A stretch of DNA of 64,000 nt. Origin: Spinacia oleracea. Its lineage: Eukaryota > Streptophyta > Magnoliopsida > Caryophyllales > Amaranthaceae. The translations under genes and the position numbers were made by a program. Below, piece by piece: positions 1 to 13,041 of this stretch. The stretch lies in the NCBI RefSeq assembly GCF_020520425.1, contig NC_079492.1, forward strand, positions 106,737,157 to 106,801,156, read 5' to 3'. The notes under the pieces were generated by a model, which saw only the letters and a list, made by a program, of their open reading frames with translations, was not told the origin of the DNA and searched no databases. Position 1 is the stretch's first letter. Each line of letters begins with the position of its first letter.

Positions 1-1864
1 ACACGATCGAACCTTAGGATTGTGCCCCTATGACGTGTGTATAGAATTAGCGTCGAGAATTTGCGATAAAATCGTTATTTCGAGCATTTTTAGAGTGTCT
101 TTCTCAAGCCCCCAATTGTAGCTACAGGATTGGCTCGGTGCTATAATGCTTGGCATACGTTTTTATGCATTCATGGTGACATGGATCATGAATAGTTTGA
201 ACCAGACTCGTTTAGTGCGAGGTACGTTCGAGTAGTGATTTGCTACTTCTCTTGTAATTGTCGTATTGTGCGACATTGCCATGGTCAAGGTAGTCACATG
301 TTGAAGTGTGCCTTGACCAAAAGCTAGGTGCCTTTCTTTACCCATAATCATATTTAGAAATCTTTTTTACTCATTTGCAACATCTAAATAAACGCATACT
401 TAGCTTAAACCAACGAAACTTTATTATGTTCGAAGAAGTCTTTGAAAATTATTTGAAGCCCGAGTCCTACTGTGTACAATCCGAGGTGTCCCAAGTAAGT
501 TGACTTATAGAAGGGTTCGTACATGATTACATGAGTGAATCAAAATACTGTTACGATTTTCGGAATGTTGTCTAAGGATTTGCTGGAAGCCAGGGTGCAG
601 GCGTCAAGATATTACTTGTGCCCGTGTGGCACATGCTTTAGGCTTTTAGGGCCATCTTTTCCAGAATTGCGGGAATATAAACCGCTTTCAAATTGACTTA
701 GATTTACTTGGTGTATGTCTGCACAAAAGGTCAAGGTATACTTAGTTCTTTCCCTAGTTCTTTCATTTCAATTTTTAGCCCCCAGTTGCTATTATGTCTT
801 CTCATTAATGATTCTTTAAGATTTCGATTTTAGATGCCTGTGTCATATGTCTGAGTAGGGTGAGCCTTGGTTAAGTGCCAAGTCCTATTGACAATGTCTG
901 ATTTTTTCAAAAGGGGATTCGCAAGCATTTGAATTACCATGAACGGGTGCCCTGAGTTCGAAGGAACGATGGGGCGATGCCGTAGAACAATCTTCTTTAT
1001 TGCAAGCTTACTGCCTTTACTACTTGTTGGCGATTATGATTGTGTCTAGTGGTGAAAGAAGGTCTTTAAGTGAGTTACTTTGCTTTAGGGAGGGTCAAGT
1101 CGAGTACTTTAGAGGTCATGGACGCTCGCGCTAGCCCCCATTCAATTGAGGCAAAGCGATCTTTTGAGTATTGGCTAAGTGCCTAGGAGTGTGAGTGCTC
1201 CTTATGGCAAGGGTACGTGCCCTTATTATTTTTCGATGTGTGCTCATTTTGGCATCTTGATGACTTGGATTCTTCCTTTGACTTAAATTTTTCTTTCGAT
1301 TTGGATTGCAAGTAATTAAATTTCAATAAGGGACTCTATTTTTTATTCTTGTTATTCTATAGGCTTTAAAATTTTTGCAAATTGATTGGACCGAATCATG
1401 GATTGCCTACGTATCCGCCTTAAATAGATTTAATTTGGAATCAGGTCTTGCGTAGTTCTTAGCCAGAAAATGGTTTCTTAGAATGCCGATTTTAAACAAG
1501 TACGTTCGAGTGGAATCGTAATGTTTGAAATAGGGTGAAATAAGTCTACGAAAATTTTGGAGCGCGCGTATTTTGCGTATTTTATATGATCTTCTACCCC
1601 CAAGTGTTCGTTATTCTTCCGTTGTATATAGGAAAATATACGAACACTTTTAGGAATTGGGAGTTGAAAAGTGATAAGCAAGAACGGCGCCCAGGGCTGG
1701 GCGTTATTATTTTTGGCGCCCAGGTCTGGTCGTTGAAAACGTGTTCTGGGCTGCCTTTTTGTGCTGCTCCTTTTCGTTTTGTGCCAAATATTTGCGAATC
1801 TTTTTTGTGCGCTAAATGTTTTTTTTTAGACGAACTTTAAAGGCGCTTTGCAAAGTTTCTTTTT

Positions 1865-1888
1865 TATTATTATTATTATTATTATTAT
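1865..1888. repeat. (ATT)n microsatellite
   Basis: About eight ATT units in the internal region of copy L. The inverted counterpart near 31340 in the complete element has only a short AT-rich stretch, so the expansion is specific to this copy. Confidence 0.85.
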
Positions 1889-2292
1889 ATTTTTTTATTT
1901 TTTTTACGTTAAGCGTAGAACGTACTTTTCATTTGTCTTTTTTTTTATTCGTGACTCAAGACGGCTTGAAAGATGGGTTGAATGAGATAGGATAATTTGT
2001 ATAGGCATTAGTCAAGCATGAGGATTGGAAAGGGTAGAAGGTCGTAGAACTTTATGTAGTTTTTTTGGTATGATTTGGATTGGTTGACTCAATTCTTTTC
2101 CTTCGTTTACTTGGGTAAATTTCGCACTTTGGGAGGTACGGGCTAAGTATTTCATGGCTCGCTCTTTTCGCTCTCCCTTTTCTCTTTCTCTTTTTTCTTT
2201 TTTGCTTGGGATTTCTCCCCCTTTTATTTGGGCTAAAAGGTAGATGGTTGTGGTCTTTGAGTCACGAGGCGAGACTAAGTGAGCCTCGTTTG

Positions 2293-2347
2293 GTAGGCCT
2301 ATAGTGGACCTTTAATTTTAGTAGGCCTAGGATGGACCTTTAAATTG
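2293..2347. repeat. Two-unit ~28-bp tandem repeat in copy L
   Basis: Two near-identical units built on GTAGGCCTA and GGACCTTTAA. The inverted counterpart at 30855-30935 has three units, so the number differs between copies of the family. Confidence 0.75.
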
Positions 2348-3389
2348 TCTTACTTTGCAAGCGTATTTAGTCGTTTCGTAAAATGTTTTATTGAAAATTA
2401 ACGAAAGAATTACATCGAAAATAATTTTTTTGCTTCTTTTCAGATTCCAGTTTCCGGGATTTAATTGGAAGTTGTGATTTAGACTCGAACTTTCATTAAT
2501 TTTTCTGATTATAACCCGTGTATGAATACAAGGAGGTGGCCTAGACTCAAAATAATGACGTGGCGTAAGCCTATAATACTTGACCAAGCGACTTTCAGAC
2601 TTAGGCCAATTGGACCATAACTTTCGTTGGTTGACACTTTAGATTTTAACCCTTGGGTGTTCATTTGTCATGCGCCATTTTGCTTAATGTTGGCAAGGTA
2701 GTTAGTTGGGGAGATCGAATTTTCATTTTTGCAAGACTAGAATCATTAGTGCGGCTTCCCTCTTAGTGTGTATTGCTTTACCCCCAATGGTAGCCTTATG
2801 GCATGCCGACTTGGGTATTTTCATGGTTCGTCATGTTGCATTCATGGAAAATCTTTTAGTCTGTACTTAGGAGTACTTCAAGGAGCGAGTGGCTCGAGAG
2901 GACTATGATAGTCGTGACCCAATGTGATCATAAGCCTTGAGGCCATTAATTTTTTTTATTTTTATTTTTTTTGCCAATGGTATTGACACCTTAGGCTCAC
3001 TTTGGGGGTTGTGCGACTATGGAAGAATGATTTTCAGAATGTGACTGTTTCCATTTTGCAAATACTTGAATTACATAATATATTCTTTTTATTGGTGAGA
3101 GAGAGTATTGAGGCCGTAGATTCTTAGCAAGGGATGACAATTACATATGGGTGCTTATTGATTTCTTTTAAATGTTAGGAAGGGAGACTCAATATGGTTT
3201 AACCTTTTAACTTGCAGAGCGACACCAAGCATTAGGACCGATTCTATGTATAAGACAACTAACACTTAGGATTTAGATTGTACTTTGGCATAGCCTAGTC
3301 TAGACTCGGATTTATTTATTTTTTATTCGAACATTATTTTTTGAACACTTTATTCGAACATCATTTTTTGAATACTTTGCCCATGTGAC

Positions 3390-3392
3390 ATT
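3390..3392. other. Target-site duplication ATT, left side of CACTA
   Basis: ATT precedes CACTACTAGAA and recurs at 9188-9190 after the right terminus. The uninterrupted inverted copy has a single ATT (AAT on plus, 29812-29814), which fits a 3-bp duplication typical of CACTA elements. Confidence 0.9.
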
Positions 3393-3410
3393 CACTACTA
3401 GAAATAGGAC

Positions 3411-3660
3411 ATTTAACGACGAACAATTTCGTCGTTAAAAGCCTCAATTTTCGTCGTTAAAACTTTTAACGACGGTCATGATGTTCGTTGTAACAGGTTC
3501 CGTCGTTATTGGCTTTAACGACGACGTTCGTCGTTAATAAATAACTTTTATTGACGACGAATTACTGTTTCGTCGTTAATTGGTAACGACGAATGACGAA
3601 CCGATAATTCGTCGTTAATGCTTAACGACGAAACAATAATGCGTCGTTAAATACTTATTC
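3411..3660. repeat. CACTA subterminal repeats (TTCGTCGTTAA in both orientations)
   Basis: Many direct and inverted copies of AACGACGAA / TTCGTCGTTA, often as back-to-back palindromes. In En/Spm elements such motifs bind the accessory transposon protein; that role here is by analogy. The right end has only one or two weak copies (GTCGTTAGATG near 9161), so the element is strongly asymmetric. Confidence 0.85.
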
Positions 3661-5685
3661 ACGATGATCAATTAAGCAATAACGACCAAAACATCCCTCG
3701 TAAAATGTCCTTCCCAACGGTAATTTTTTTTGGATTTTGGCAATAACGACCAACTATTATGTCGTTAATATTACAATCATAATAATATTATTTGCGCTTT
3801 TCGAAGCACCTACATTTTTCCTGTGATAGATAACTATAAATCAATTAAAACAAATGAAAATTTCATTACCCAAAATATTTTTGACAAAAGAATTTTAAGT
3901 TACATGAAACCAAAAATCACATCCCCTCTAAAAAAGCTAAAAGATGAGTAACTCTTGTTTAACCTAATAGAACAAAGTAAATCTAACTAGTTGAAGTGTT
4001 TTCTCTTGGAGTGTCATCTCTTGAAAAGCATTGTAAGAACACTAATATAAATGCTTTAAGAGTTTAAGCTCATTAATCTCATCTTCAACTGAACTCGATC
4101 AACCGACTCTTAAGTGCATTGTTTGCTTCTTGTACCGTATCCACGCGATTGGTTCTTTAGAACATGATTTTGTTTATTTGCCTCTTTCAACTTAGATTAA
4201 AGTTCCGCCCTACTTGGTTGTGGTCATGATATTTCTTTAAGTATTATTCTACCTCCAAAACCCGATCACGAGACTTCGACTTAAATACCTTTTGTGCTAC
4301 CTATATAAAGAAGCAAAAAGTTAAATACCATGGCATGGGAAAGTAAAAATAAAACCAAAAAAGATATAAATGAAGAAAAAAGTACCTGTTCATAGGAAAG
4401 TGTTGGTTCTTCTTCCATTGTTTTTTGAATTTCCTACTACAACATGGCTATTAATATAATACACGGGAAGCTCCAATTAAGGCCAACTGTCAAAGTTATA
4501 ATCTCTTAATTAAATTTAATAAATAAGCTTAAAAACTGCAGAGGAAGTTTAGGACCGAATTTTGAAAGATTTTATATTAAGTAGGAGAAGAATAAAAAAA
4601 TACATAGTAAAGTGAAGCAACATCGGTTTAAATTTTAAAAACAACCAAAAACTGATTTTATTAACTGCAGAATCATTACCTATAAATTTCGATCACATCA
4701 TCACATCAAAAGCAAACATCAGAACTGATTAATAATGACTAACATTACACATATCAGGCTATAATAGATTGGTTTGGTTTGTTGTGTTTTCATCGGGTGA
4801 AGAGCATAATGTTATTCTTAGAAAATCCTTCATATAAGTTGGGTCCACGTCTAGTCTGCCTGCTATAGTGTTTAGTGATGCAGAAATTATGTTACTTGCT
4901 ATTAAATTTCACTTGGAGAAAATTTTCTACTTACTGGTATTTAAAAAAATGAGAACAAAATTCTAGTACCATTAAATCTATATCCAACCCTTGATAATAA
5001 GACTCAAATCTTTTTCAATTTGATCTCATAATTAGAAAATTAGCCAGCTATCAACGACTAGACAACCAGGAACTCCTATGACTTAGGTAACAACAAATAG
5101 AAAAGTCCTATAATTGAAAAAGAGCAGCTTCATGTGGACTCAAACCACCAACTGTCGCACTATTCCTAGAGTTACATAATTTGATTAGGGTGTATCATTT
5201 AACTTCGTGTTGATTCAAACTACCAACTGGGATTAGGACACCATTATAATGCTAAGATTGTTTGACATCATGAATCTATTAATTATCTATCGGATTCCTA
5301 AATGTCAGGCTTGCTTCAATGGAAGTTTCATTTCTGATCTACTATAATGATATTGCATATTTTTTCATCAACTTTAACCTCTTATTACATTGGTATCACG
5401 GTTCATAAATAATAAAGGCCCACTTAAACTATTAATAATACTTAAATCGTCAGCCTACCTTCCCCATCCCATCAAATTTTCTCAAGTTATAATCTGACTT
5501 CCTACATCTCACTAAACCCTCCTTATTTCCCAAAACATTGAAGTCATGATGATAGCCAATGTGATGATATTGAATGTGTTATAGCTTCCCTTAATGTACA
5601 AGCTGCTAATATTGATTATTGATTGTCTAGGTGGAGATTTTGAAAACTGAGAAAATTGAATCTTGAGTGAGGGTTCTTTATTAGC

Positions 5686-5896
5686 AGGTTGATATGGAAG
5701 AAGCTAAAACACAAGAGAATGCAAAACTTTACGCATTGCAAAAAATTGAGGTTAATTTTAAGGAAACTAAGGAGTTGTTTGAAAAGGAGCACGAGGTTGC
5801 TAAGAAAGTAGTTGAACATGTACCTGTTATACAGGAAATGCCAGTTGCTGACAGTGTTTTGGTGGAGAAGCTTACTGCTGGAAATGAGAATCTAAT
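5686..5896 (+). pseudogene. Captured myosin XI exon fragment (coiled-coil region)
   Basis: The frame beginning at the ATG at 5694 reads MEEAKTQENAKL, then KETKELFEKEHEVAKKVVE and VPVIQEMPVADSVLVEKL. It closely resembles the start of the coiled-coil tail after the IQ motifs in plant class XI myosins, as I remember that family. The exon follows a TTAGCAG acceptor-like sequence at about 5685 and runs into a GTGCTATATTAG donor-like sequence near 5896, so a single exon with intron flanks seems to have been carried. Motor, IQ and globular-tail sequences are not seen nearby. It lies wholly inside the CACTA element on its plus strand, which points to genomic gene-fragment capture. Frame and residues are well kept, so capture may be fairly recent. 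Confidence 0.72.
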
Positions 5897-6384
5897 GGTG
5901 CTATATTAGTTGTTTTCTGTGTTACTTCTCGGATTTAACTTCTTGAACACCTGATGCAAAAAAAAAAAAGTTAACAACATACATATTAGCGAAAGCTCTA
6001 ATTAAGGCCAATTGTCAAAGTATCATATACAGAAAGATGTAATTAATGCCCACACTAATTTATCAACAAAAAAATTAAGACCTCCCAAATTGAGCTAAAA
6101 TTCCAACATTTGCCTCAAAAGATTAGGAAAAAGAGACAAGAACTAAGTTTCCAATTGTATGGCTTGCTACTTAATTTATGAAATATTATAATTGCGAATC
6201 ACATAAGGAGAATACATGTATACCTAAAGAGGTATGACACAACACACACATTAGTGGCAAATGAAAAAACCGAGCACGTCGTGCCAAACAGCCATTATTG
6301 AAGGATTTTTGAGCCAAATTGGAGTGTGCTTGCTTTCTGATCTTACTCCTGTCATACAAGAACGTGCAAGTGATCACTTTAGAG

Positions 6385-6496
<112 letters not shown>

Positions 6497-7446
6497 AGTG
6501 AATAAAAATAGGACCTACAATGTGCTAATAAATGATCGGTTTTTAAAGCCTTGATTAAGCATTGGTTGAGTTTTTGAAGGCAATCAAGTGGGAAATTTTC
6601 AGAGATGATGTAAATAAATAAAAAAGTTGGACAAATAACCTGAACACACCTTTAGAGATACAAAATCACTCCAAGGTCTCCAACGGAATTGACTGTGAGC
6701 TGAACCAAACTTGAATAACATGAAGATACTTAAAGTTATTAAACTTGATGACCAAAGTCTATAGTAATAAGCATATTAAGGACCCAACTCACAAACTTCG
6801 AAACATCTTTGTTCCATTAATATGAATATCAAGACCCATGATTTAATGTCAATCCGAAAAGAAATAAAAAAAAAAGAAGTAAATATGAGATATAAAGGAT
6901 AAACACAAAAGGAGTAAATTCACAAATCCCGATTATGATCAAATGCAATTCTGCCAATTCAGCAACGAATCAAGATAATGTAAATTAAACTTGCTAATGA
7001 CTAAAACGAAAACAGAATATAAATATGAGATATTATCATACTGATAATTCCAATTGTAGATTGATTTCTATGAAAATAACTTTAATTGTGAACTGATATT
7101 AAAGTACTTTATTAAATATATAAGATATTCAATTCTTGTTAATAACCATTCACAATACTTATTAATGGATTAATAATTGACTAATAAGTTAACTCACCAA
7201 TCTCATGTCATAGAAAGCTACCGGCCACCTCCACCAATCTCATTACCTTTTCAATATCGCACCATTTTACTCAAGCCTTCGGAGTCCCTGTCGAAGCCGA
7301 TTGAGATGAGAAAGGACCCTCTATAAATATGCGGAAGGAGAGTAGAATTTAGGTTTGCAAAAAATTATCCAATGAACCCTCGCCGCCATGGTATTCGGGA
7401 ACATAGAACTAGAGAGGAAATTTTTTATCAATTAGGTTTTAGAGGG

Positions 7447-7515
7447 TTCAGAGAGTTTTGTGAGATTTTATTCAGAGAGTTTTGTGAGATTTTATTCAGA
7501 GAGTTTTGTGAGATT
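7447..7515. repeat. 24-bp direct repeat, three units
   Basis: Units start at 7447, 7471 and 7495 and are built on TTCAGAGAGTTTTGTGAGAT; the third is shortened. It lies in the CACTA interior, with no coding role visible. Confidence 0.9.
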
Positions 7516-9187
7516 AACATAAACCATAGCCACCACAAGCCTAAGACATGATATCCTATCTTATACTAGAACTAAGGAACAACAATAGTCGAGTGGAAGC
7601 CTTCTGACATTCAGTAACAACTAAAGGAATAAACATAGCAGCAAGCTTATTCTTATTACTGGTCAGCTATAAAGGGCATGAATATGCATCTACAGGTCTA
7701 AATTCAAGAGGAAAAACAAAAAGTCCAGAGATGGTATAACTAAATAGAAGCTGAAAAGAAAACCTGAAAAACATCTTTATAGACACAAAAGACTCCAACG
7801 GAGCTAGGTGAGAGAAAAACGAAACTTGAAAGAGAAAAGTCTAAGAATTATGCATATGAAGCAATAGTTTTAATGAGAACTGAGTTACATGTTGATGATT
7901 TCCAGTCAACAAATCTTTGGTTGGTCAAAGTTAAGTGCAGAACTTGTAATTTTACATAAGCTAAGAGAACCGAATTTATATATCCAATAGAACAATAAAA
8001 GACTACCAATAATGTGAACAATTAAAGGCATCATGTAAGAGGACACTAACTTTCAGTAATGATTGCAACAATCGACAAATAAATCCTAAGATCACATAAT
8101 AAGAACTTTATAACCTACAATTTAATGTAAAAATTACAAATAAACATGATAAAAAAAGTAAAATAAAATCTTAGATCGAGTACCCAAATTAAGGTCATGA
8201 ACATACCAAAACGTAGAATAATCCTTTCCATGCCGTGATGCCGATCTCGAAAATTTGATGAGTTTTCAAGCTCCTACTCCTGCAGCTTTAGGTGAATCAA
8301 TAACTCACTATAATAGTATAAAGTATCTCAGAATCAATATTATAGATTACAAGAACCTTAAAAGTTACAATTATAGAGTGAAAGAAACATATGGGAACCA
8401 AGAAATTCGTTAATCAACCTTCTGTTTCGGATAAATGGACATAATCTCGTTATAACTAGCGCAAATGGGCATAGCTTCACAACTTGTAGCAAAAATTGAT
8501 TTACCCAAATAACGAATTGGTTAAATTGGAATTGAACTTTACATTAGCAAAACCATAAACAATAACCCATATATGTAAGTAGCAATTAATAATGCGAAAT
8601 AATTCATAGCCATATACAAAACCTAGATTCATGATTAATTTGCGTGAAAAAGGAACACAAGTTTAAGAGCAAACCCAAAACCTAAATCCTCTTGTTGAGG
8701 TATAGAAATCGTAATTTAGAAACAAAGAGGCAAAATACCAATGGAAAGATGCCTCCTGAAAGCTGCTAGCAGAATCGGCGGGGAGAGATGGAGATACAAC
8801 CACATCTTAACTCAACTTCCTCAATCAATTGAACCAAAAAACTAAATCGACCCTCGGATCCCAATTTGAAGGGGAAAAATCACTGAAGCATATAGGAAAG
8901 AGAGAGAGGTATAGTATGTACTCCATATAAGGATTAGAGAATCATACACTTGGGCTTTAGGTTGAAATTTGAGGCTGCCTTTGTAATTTGTAAGTTAATA
9001 GTCGAGCTCCAGATATGGGGAATAACGATGAACAAATTTATTTATATTTTCTTTTTTCTTTTTCCTGCTCATCAATTACGAGGAACTTAATTTCTTCTCG
9101 TAGTATTTCAGCGCGTATACCATTTAACAATTGACTCTTGACTTTGTCTTTAATATGTTGTCGTTAGATGTCTATATTCTAGTAGTG

Positions 9188-9190
9188 ATT
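9188..9190. other. Target-site duplication ATT, right side of CACTA
   Basis: Partner of 3390-3392. Copy L sequence resumes at once with TTTAATTAGCATGCTCGG close by, matching the uninterrupted inverted copy near 29790-29811. Confidence 0.9.
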
Positions 9191-10252
9191 CAAGGTCATT
9201 TTAATTAGCATGCTCGGTTTTGGTGCCGAACATTGTCGTCATAGGAGGCCTAATAACGACACAAGGAGTTGTTTATTTTATAAGTCGTTCTTATAATCGA
9301 GTGCCTTTTTTCATACGTCCTCGTAGCAAATTTGTTACGGAATTTTTTTTATTGCTACGTAAACTTTATGCGCAGGTACCGAGGCTGCTGTGCCTGACCA
9401 AAAGGCCAGGCAGCAACTTCAGCGCCCAGCAGGGGCGTTGAAAATGATTGGCGCCCAGCCAGGGGCGCTGAAAATGCGTCCCTGACTGGTACTCGTATTC
9501 TGTTCGTCTATCCTTTTTTCGTACATACGACTTAATTTTACGTGCTTGCCTAATGACGTCCTTTACGCGTTATGCAGCGTTGTGGAATCCGTTACAGGCT
9601 GTCCTGGGGGTCGCTTATTTTTGTGGCGATCGCCCGGGGCCGCGGAACACGTATTTTAGTATAACTCTTTGGCGAATTGGTGTTTATGAATGTTTGGGCA
9701 ATTTTTAGGGTCGTTGGTTTTCTAGTATTATTTGTCACACACAATCACATAATTCGCTACACACAACTAACATTACAACATGAAGCAAAATAATATGTCA
9801 CGTAGTTTATGATAGGCTTCTATGGGTAATATTTGTGCCGGCTTGGTACCTCCTCTATCGTTGATCCAACACATGCCCTGGTCGGGGAAGTGCATTCACG
9901 AGCGAATTTCGTCCCAAGAGGCCAATCACGATGTAAGCCAAGGGGGCATGCACCAATGAGAGGGACCTAGTGGGCGAGCGATTTGGTTTGGGATAGGTGT
10001 ACTACTAGTGAAAGTGCCGAGTGGACAACATTCGAAGCGTATGCACCCCCCAGGTGGCGATGGGAATCCTTATTCCCAACTCCCGAGATGAAACATGCCA
10101 AGGGAGCCAAGATTCGTTATGCGGTTCTGTCCGTTCACATTAATATGCTGATTTTCAGGTCGTCCCAACTTGATAGGGAAATAAACGTGGGGTAGGATCG
10201 TTTCACCCTTCGGCTATTTTGATTACCTACGAGCACGGGTATTTCATTAACG

Positions 10253-10270
10253 TCCCCAGTGGAGTCGCCA
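10253..10270 (-). other. Primer binding site of Ogre-like copy L
   Basis: On the minus strand it reads TGGCGACTCCACTGGGGA, one base inside the 5' LTR. The same sequence follows the 5' LTR of the complete copy at 28738. It begins with TGG, as a match to a tRNA 3' CCA end should. I recall this type of PBS from Ogre elements (tRNA-Arg) but could not verify the tRNA. Confidence 0.8.
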
Positions 10271-10271
10271 C

Positions 10272-11736
10272 TGTGAGGGGGTCGAAAAAGCACGAGGCTA
10301 ATGCGTGACCTCGTCCCTCGTAGGCGTGACGTTGTCAAATCAAGTGTAATTGGATCTCCTGTGAGTTTACACCCAATCGACTAGTAATATAGGAGTCGCC
10401 ATTCAGTTTTTAACGACAATGAGAGAAACTGACAAAACCCGGTTATCGTGACATAAAGGGAGTGCCATTATGTTCGACCACGACGGCCATAGGTTCCCTT
10501 GTGATCCCTGGTGTGGGGATCGCTTAACGTACACCCGTAGGGCAGAGATTGAGAGTTCGGGGGACTATAACTACCGAGAGGAGTGCTCATCGATAATACT
10601 CCAGAGGCAGGTTATCCTTACTAGCTCAGCATAAATAATTGAAGGGACATGCGTTAAACTATTAAACTATTCTGAATTGATTTTAGCAATATGCAACACA
10701 TAATACTAAATCGATCGTGATTATCTTATTTAGATTGATTTAAGGTACCTAGCATGATAATTCAATTGTCCAGGGTATTATCTTATTAGGCGTGATAGAT
10801 CAATCAAATTAATAGTTTGACAATTTTATAAAAGGGTGATGAAAGCGATTAAATCATATGAGGGACACATTACAACGCACCCTTGAGAGGTGTGTTGTGG
10901 TTCTCAGAAAACTAACCACTTAGCTTTGCTATTTCTCCTTTTATATAGCGAATCTCGGGTTTCCAAGCAATGTTCCAGTATTTAGGCTTAATTCATCAAG
11001 CTACAAGGGGCAGGATGCGTTATGTTCGACTTTTGGGTCGATTGCGACAGAACGCCGGATCAATTTCGCAGCGTGAGGCTTAGGCTTAAGGCTAGAGTCA
11101 ATACTCAGATTATGGAATTGTGTGTTATTTCACGTCGGTTTTAGGCTGTATTTATAGGAAAAGAGTGTGTGGAAAGATAGATTTTAAGATACGAATCCAA
11201 AACGAATCCGGAGATAAAACGGCCCCAGGCGTTTTCAGCGCCCAGGGCTGGGCGCCAAAGATTTCGGCGCCCAGACCCAGGCGTTGAAAATGGGAGTTGG
11301 GCCGAGTTCTTTGTCAGATTTGGACTCTTAGAACACGGAGCTTTTGAGATTTATCCGAGTCCTTTAGTGCGTATTAACTTATGACGGAATGCGTCTGGGC
11401 CCGTTACGAACTCTAGGTTCGTTAGGAATTTAATTAATACGTAACTCTTATTTTCGAATTATACCAGGAATGCAAATTCTATCTCTTTTAGGATTTATGT
11501 TGGAGTGCAACACCTAATTCTGACAGGTTTCTATCTTTTATGACTTTGCCACTTTTAACAACTACCTTTTACGGCAGTTACTATTCTTAGCAGGTTTCTA
11601 TAAATAGCAGCTTTGGCTGAAATGAAAGGGTGATTGAGATCCGTTATTTTATAAGAGATGCGTTGCCAAGTGGATATTTATGTTCTCATCATCGAACATT
11701 CCCTTTCGGGAATGGGGACAAAAGTAGGTGTCTACA
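10272..11736 (-). repeat. 5' LTR of Ogre-like copy L
   Basis: 1465 bp, reading TGTAGACACC...CTCACA on the minus strand. It matches the LTRs at 27197-28736, 36139-37673 and 60905-62360. It has one palindrome pair (11225-11293), while the LTRs of the complete copy have two, which accounts for most of the length difference. The base after the LTR starts GATAT, the likely TSD; its partner is outside the window. Confidence 0.88.
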
Positions 11737-11926
11737 GATATACTTTCATTATCCAAGATAGTTGTATGTGGCAGCCTCTATCTCTCATGTGAGTGTTTTA
11801 AACTTGTGTCTTACTTTCATTTTGTTATAATATCCTTTGATTTTCTGCAGTATAATTCATCTTCACTTAACTCACTCTAATTTCTTTACATTCTACTGTT
11901 GTCATTGTGTAATATTTCTGTTGTAG

Positions 11927-12044
11927 CTGCTTAAATTTTTGGCTAAAAGAAGAAAACTACAAAATATTTTCTTAAGAAAGCAAGGGGCCTTGAAGATTTG
12001 CAGTTTGATATACAGCAGCGAGCACTTAAGCTCACTGCAAACAG
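11927..12044 (+). pseudogene. Possible exon fragment of an unidentified host gene
   Basis: Preceded by a pyrimidine-rich tract ending TTGTAG and followed by CAG/GTATTC, so it has the outline of an internal exon. The third frame reads KKARGLEDLQFDIQQRALKL but has stops near its start; another frame is open but low in information. I cannot name the source gene. It lies about 470 bases upstream of the CPN60-alpha exon, in a stretch with intron-like base composition. It may be from the same capture event or may be chance. Confidence 0.3.
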
Positions 12045-12513
12045 GTATTCTTTTTTTTTGTTATGCAGAGTACAATATCTGCAGGTGAAATTTGATACTT
12101 TTTCGTGTGTGAGAATTTTTGTTGTTGAGGATTCATGCTAAAGATATTGGGTGCATCTTTTTCCTTTATCTGGTAAAGAAGCAGTCCACCGGTCATGAGT
12201 AGACATAACCTGAGCTTTGTGACCCACCGTAAAGTTAGACTATACAGACAACCTTTCCTTTCATGGATACTGAGCATTTGGTTATAATGTCATAACTGCT
12301 GATGTGTTCTCATGTAGATTGGTTCTTTGGGATTGATTCGTAGATAGTTCTAAGAGTTCCAACTTGGTGAGAAGAATTTTGATTTTTGGGAATCTATCTT
12401 GAGAAACCAAATAATTGTGGCCTTATTTATGTCATAAGCTTGTGGCTACTTCCATTGCTCATTTAAGTTGACGATTTAGTTGCTTAAGTATTAATTTGTA
12501 AGTTGTTATCCAG

Positions 12514-12965
12514 GTGCGGAGTTCCAGGCCAATGATTTGGGATTAAAGGTGGAGAGCACATCTATCGAACAACTTGGTTTGGCAAGGAAGGTGACAATCA
12601 CCAAGGATAACACCACCCTTATTGCTGATGCCGCATCCAAAGATGAACTTCAGGCTAGAATTGCACAGCTTAAGAAAGAATTGTTTGCAACCGACTCTGT
12701 TTATGATTCTGAGAAGCTTGCTGAAAGAGTTGCCAAACTTTCTGGAGGAGTTGCTGTTATAAAGGTTGGTGCAGCCACAGAAACTGAGCTTGAAGACCGT
12801 AAACTGCGAATTGAGGATGCAAAGAATGTAACTTTTGCTGCCATAGAGGAAGGCATTGTTCCTGGTGGTGGTGCTGCTCTTGTTCATCTCTAAACTTGTG
12901 TACCTTCTATTAAGGAGAAGCTTGAAGACCCTGATGAACGTCTGGGTGCTGACATTGTGCAGAAG
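12514..12965 (+). pseudogene. CPN60A: Plastid chaperonin-60 alpha (RuBisCO-binding protein alpha) exon fragment
   Basis: One exon framed by CCAG at 12513 and AAG/GTAAAC at 12965. It encodes [10 protein letters not shown], then [34 protein letters not shown] and [18 protein letters not shown], followed by KLEDPDERLGADIVQK. The [12 protein letters not shown] stretch matches the chaperonin-60 signature. In the intact protein this stretch spans the end of the apical domain and the return to the intermediate and equatorial domains, about 150 of some 580 residues. A TAA at 12891-12893 stops the frame just after ALVHL, where functional relatives have Ser. No other CPN60 exons are nearby, and a solo LTR interrupts the downstream intron at 13042. 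This is a dead fragment, probably moved here by a transposon. Confidence 0.9.
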
Positions 12966-13036
12966 GTAAACTCCATCTCCTGCATTCAGATTATAGGATA
13001 CTGGGTCAGACTCCTGCCATTTTAAAATCTGGGCTT

Positions 13037-13041
13037 CTCGG
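13037..13041. other. Target-site duplication CTCGG, left side of solo copia LTR
   Basis: CTCGG directly precedes TGAAGGAAAT and recurs at 14421-14425 right after the LTR end CCTAACA. Confidence 0.9.
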
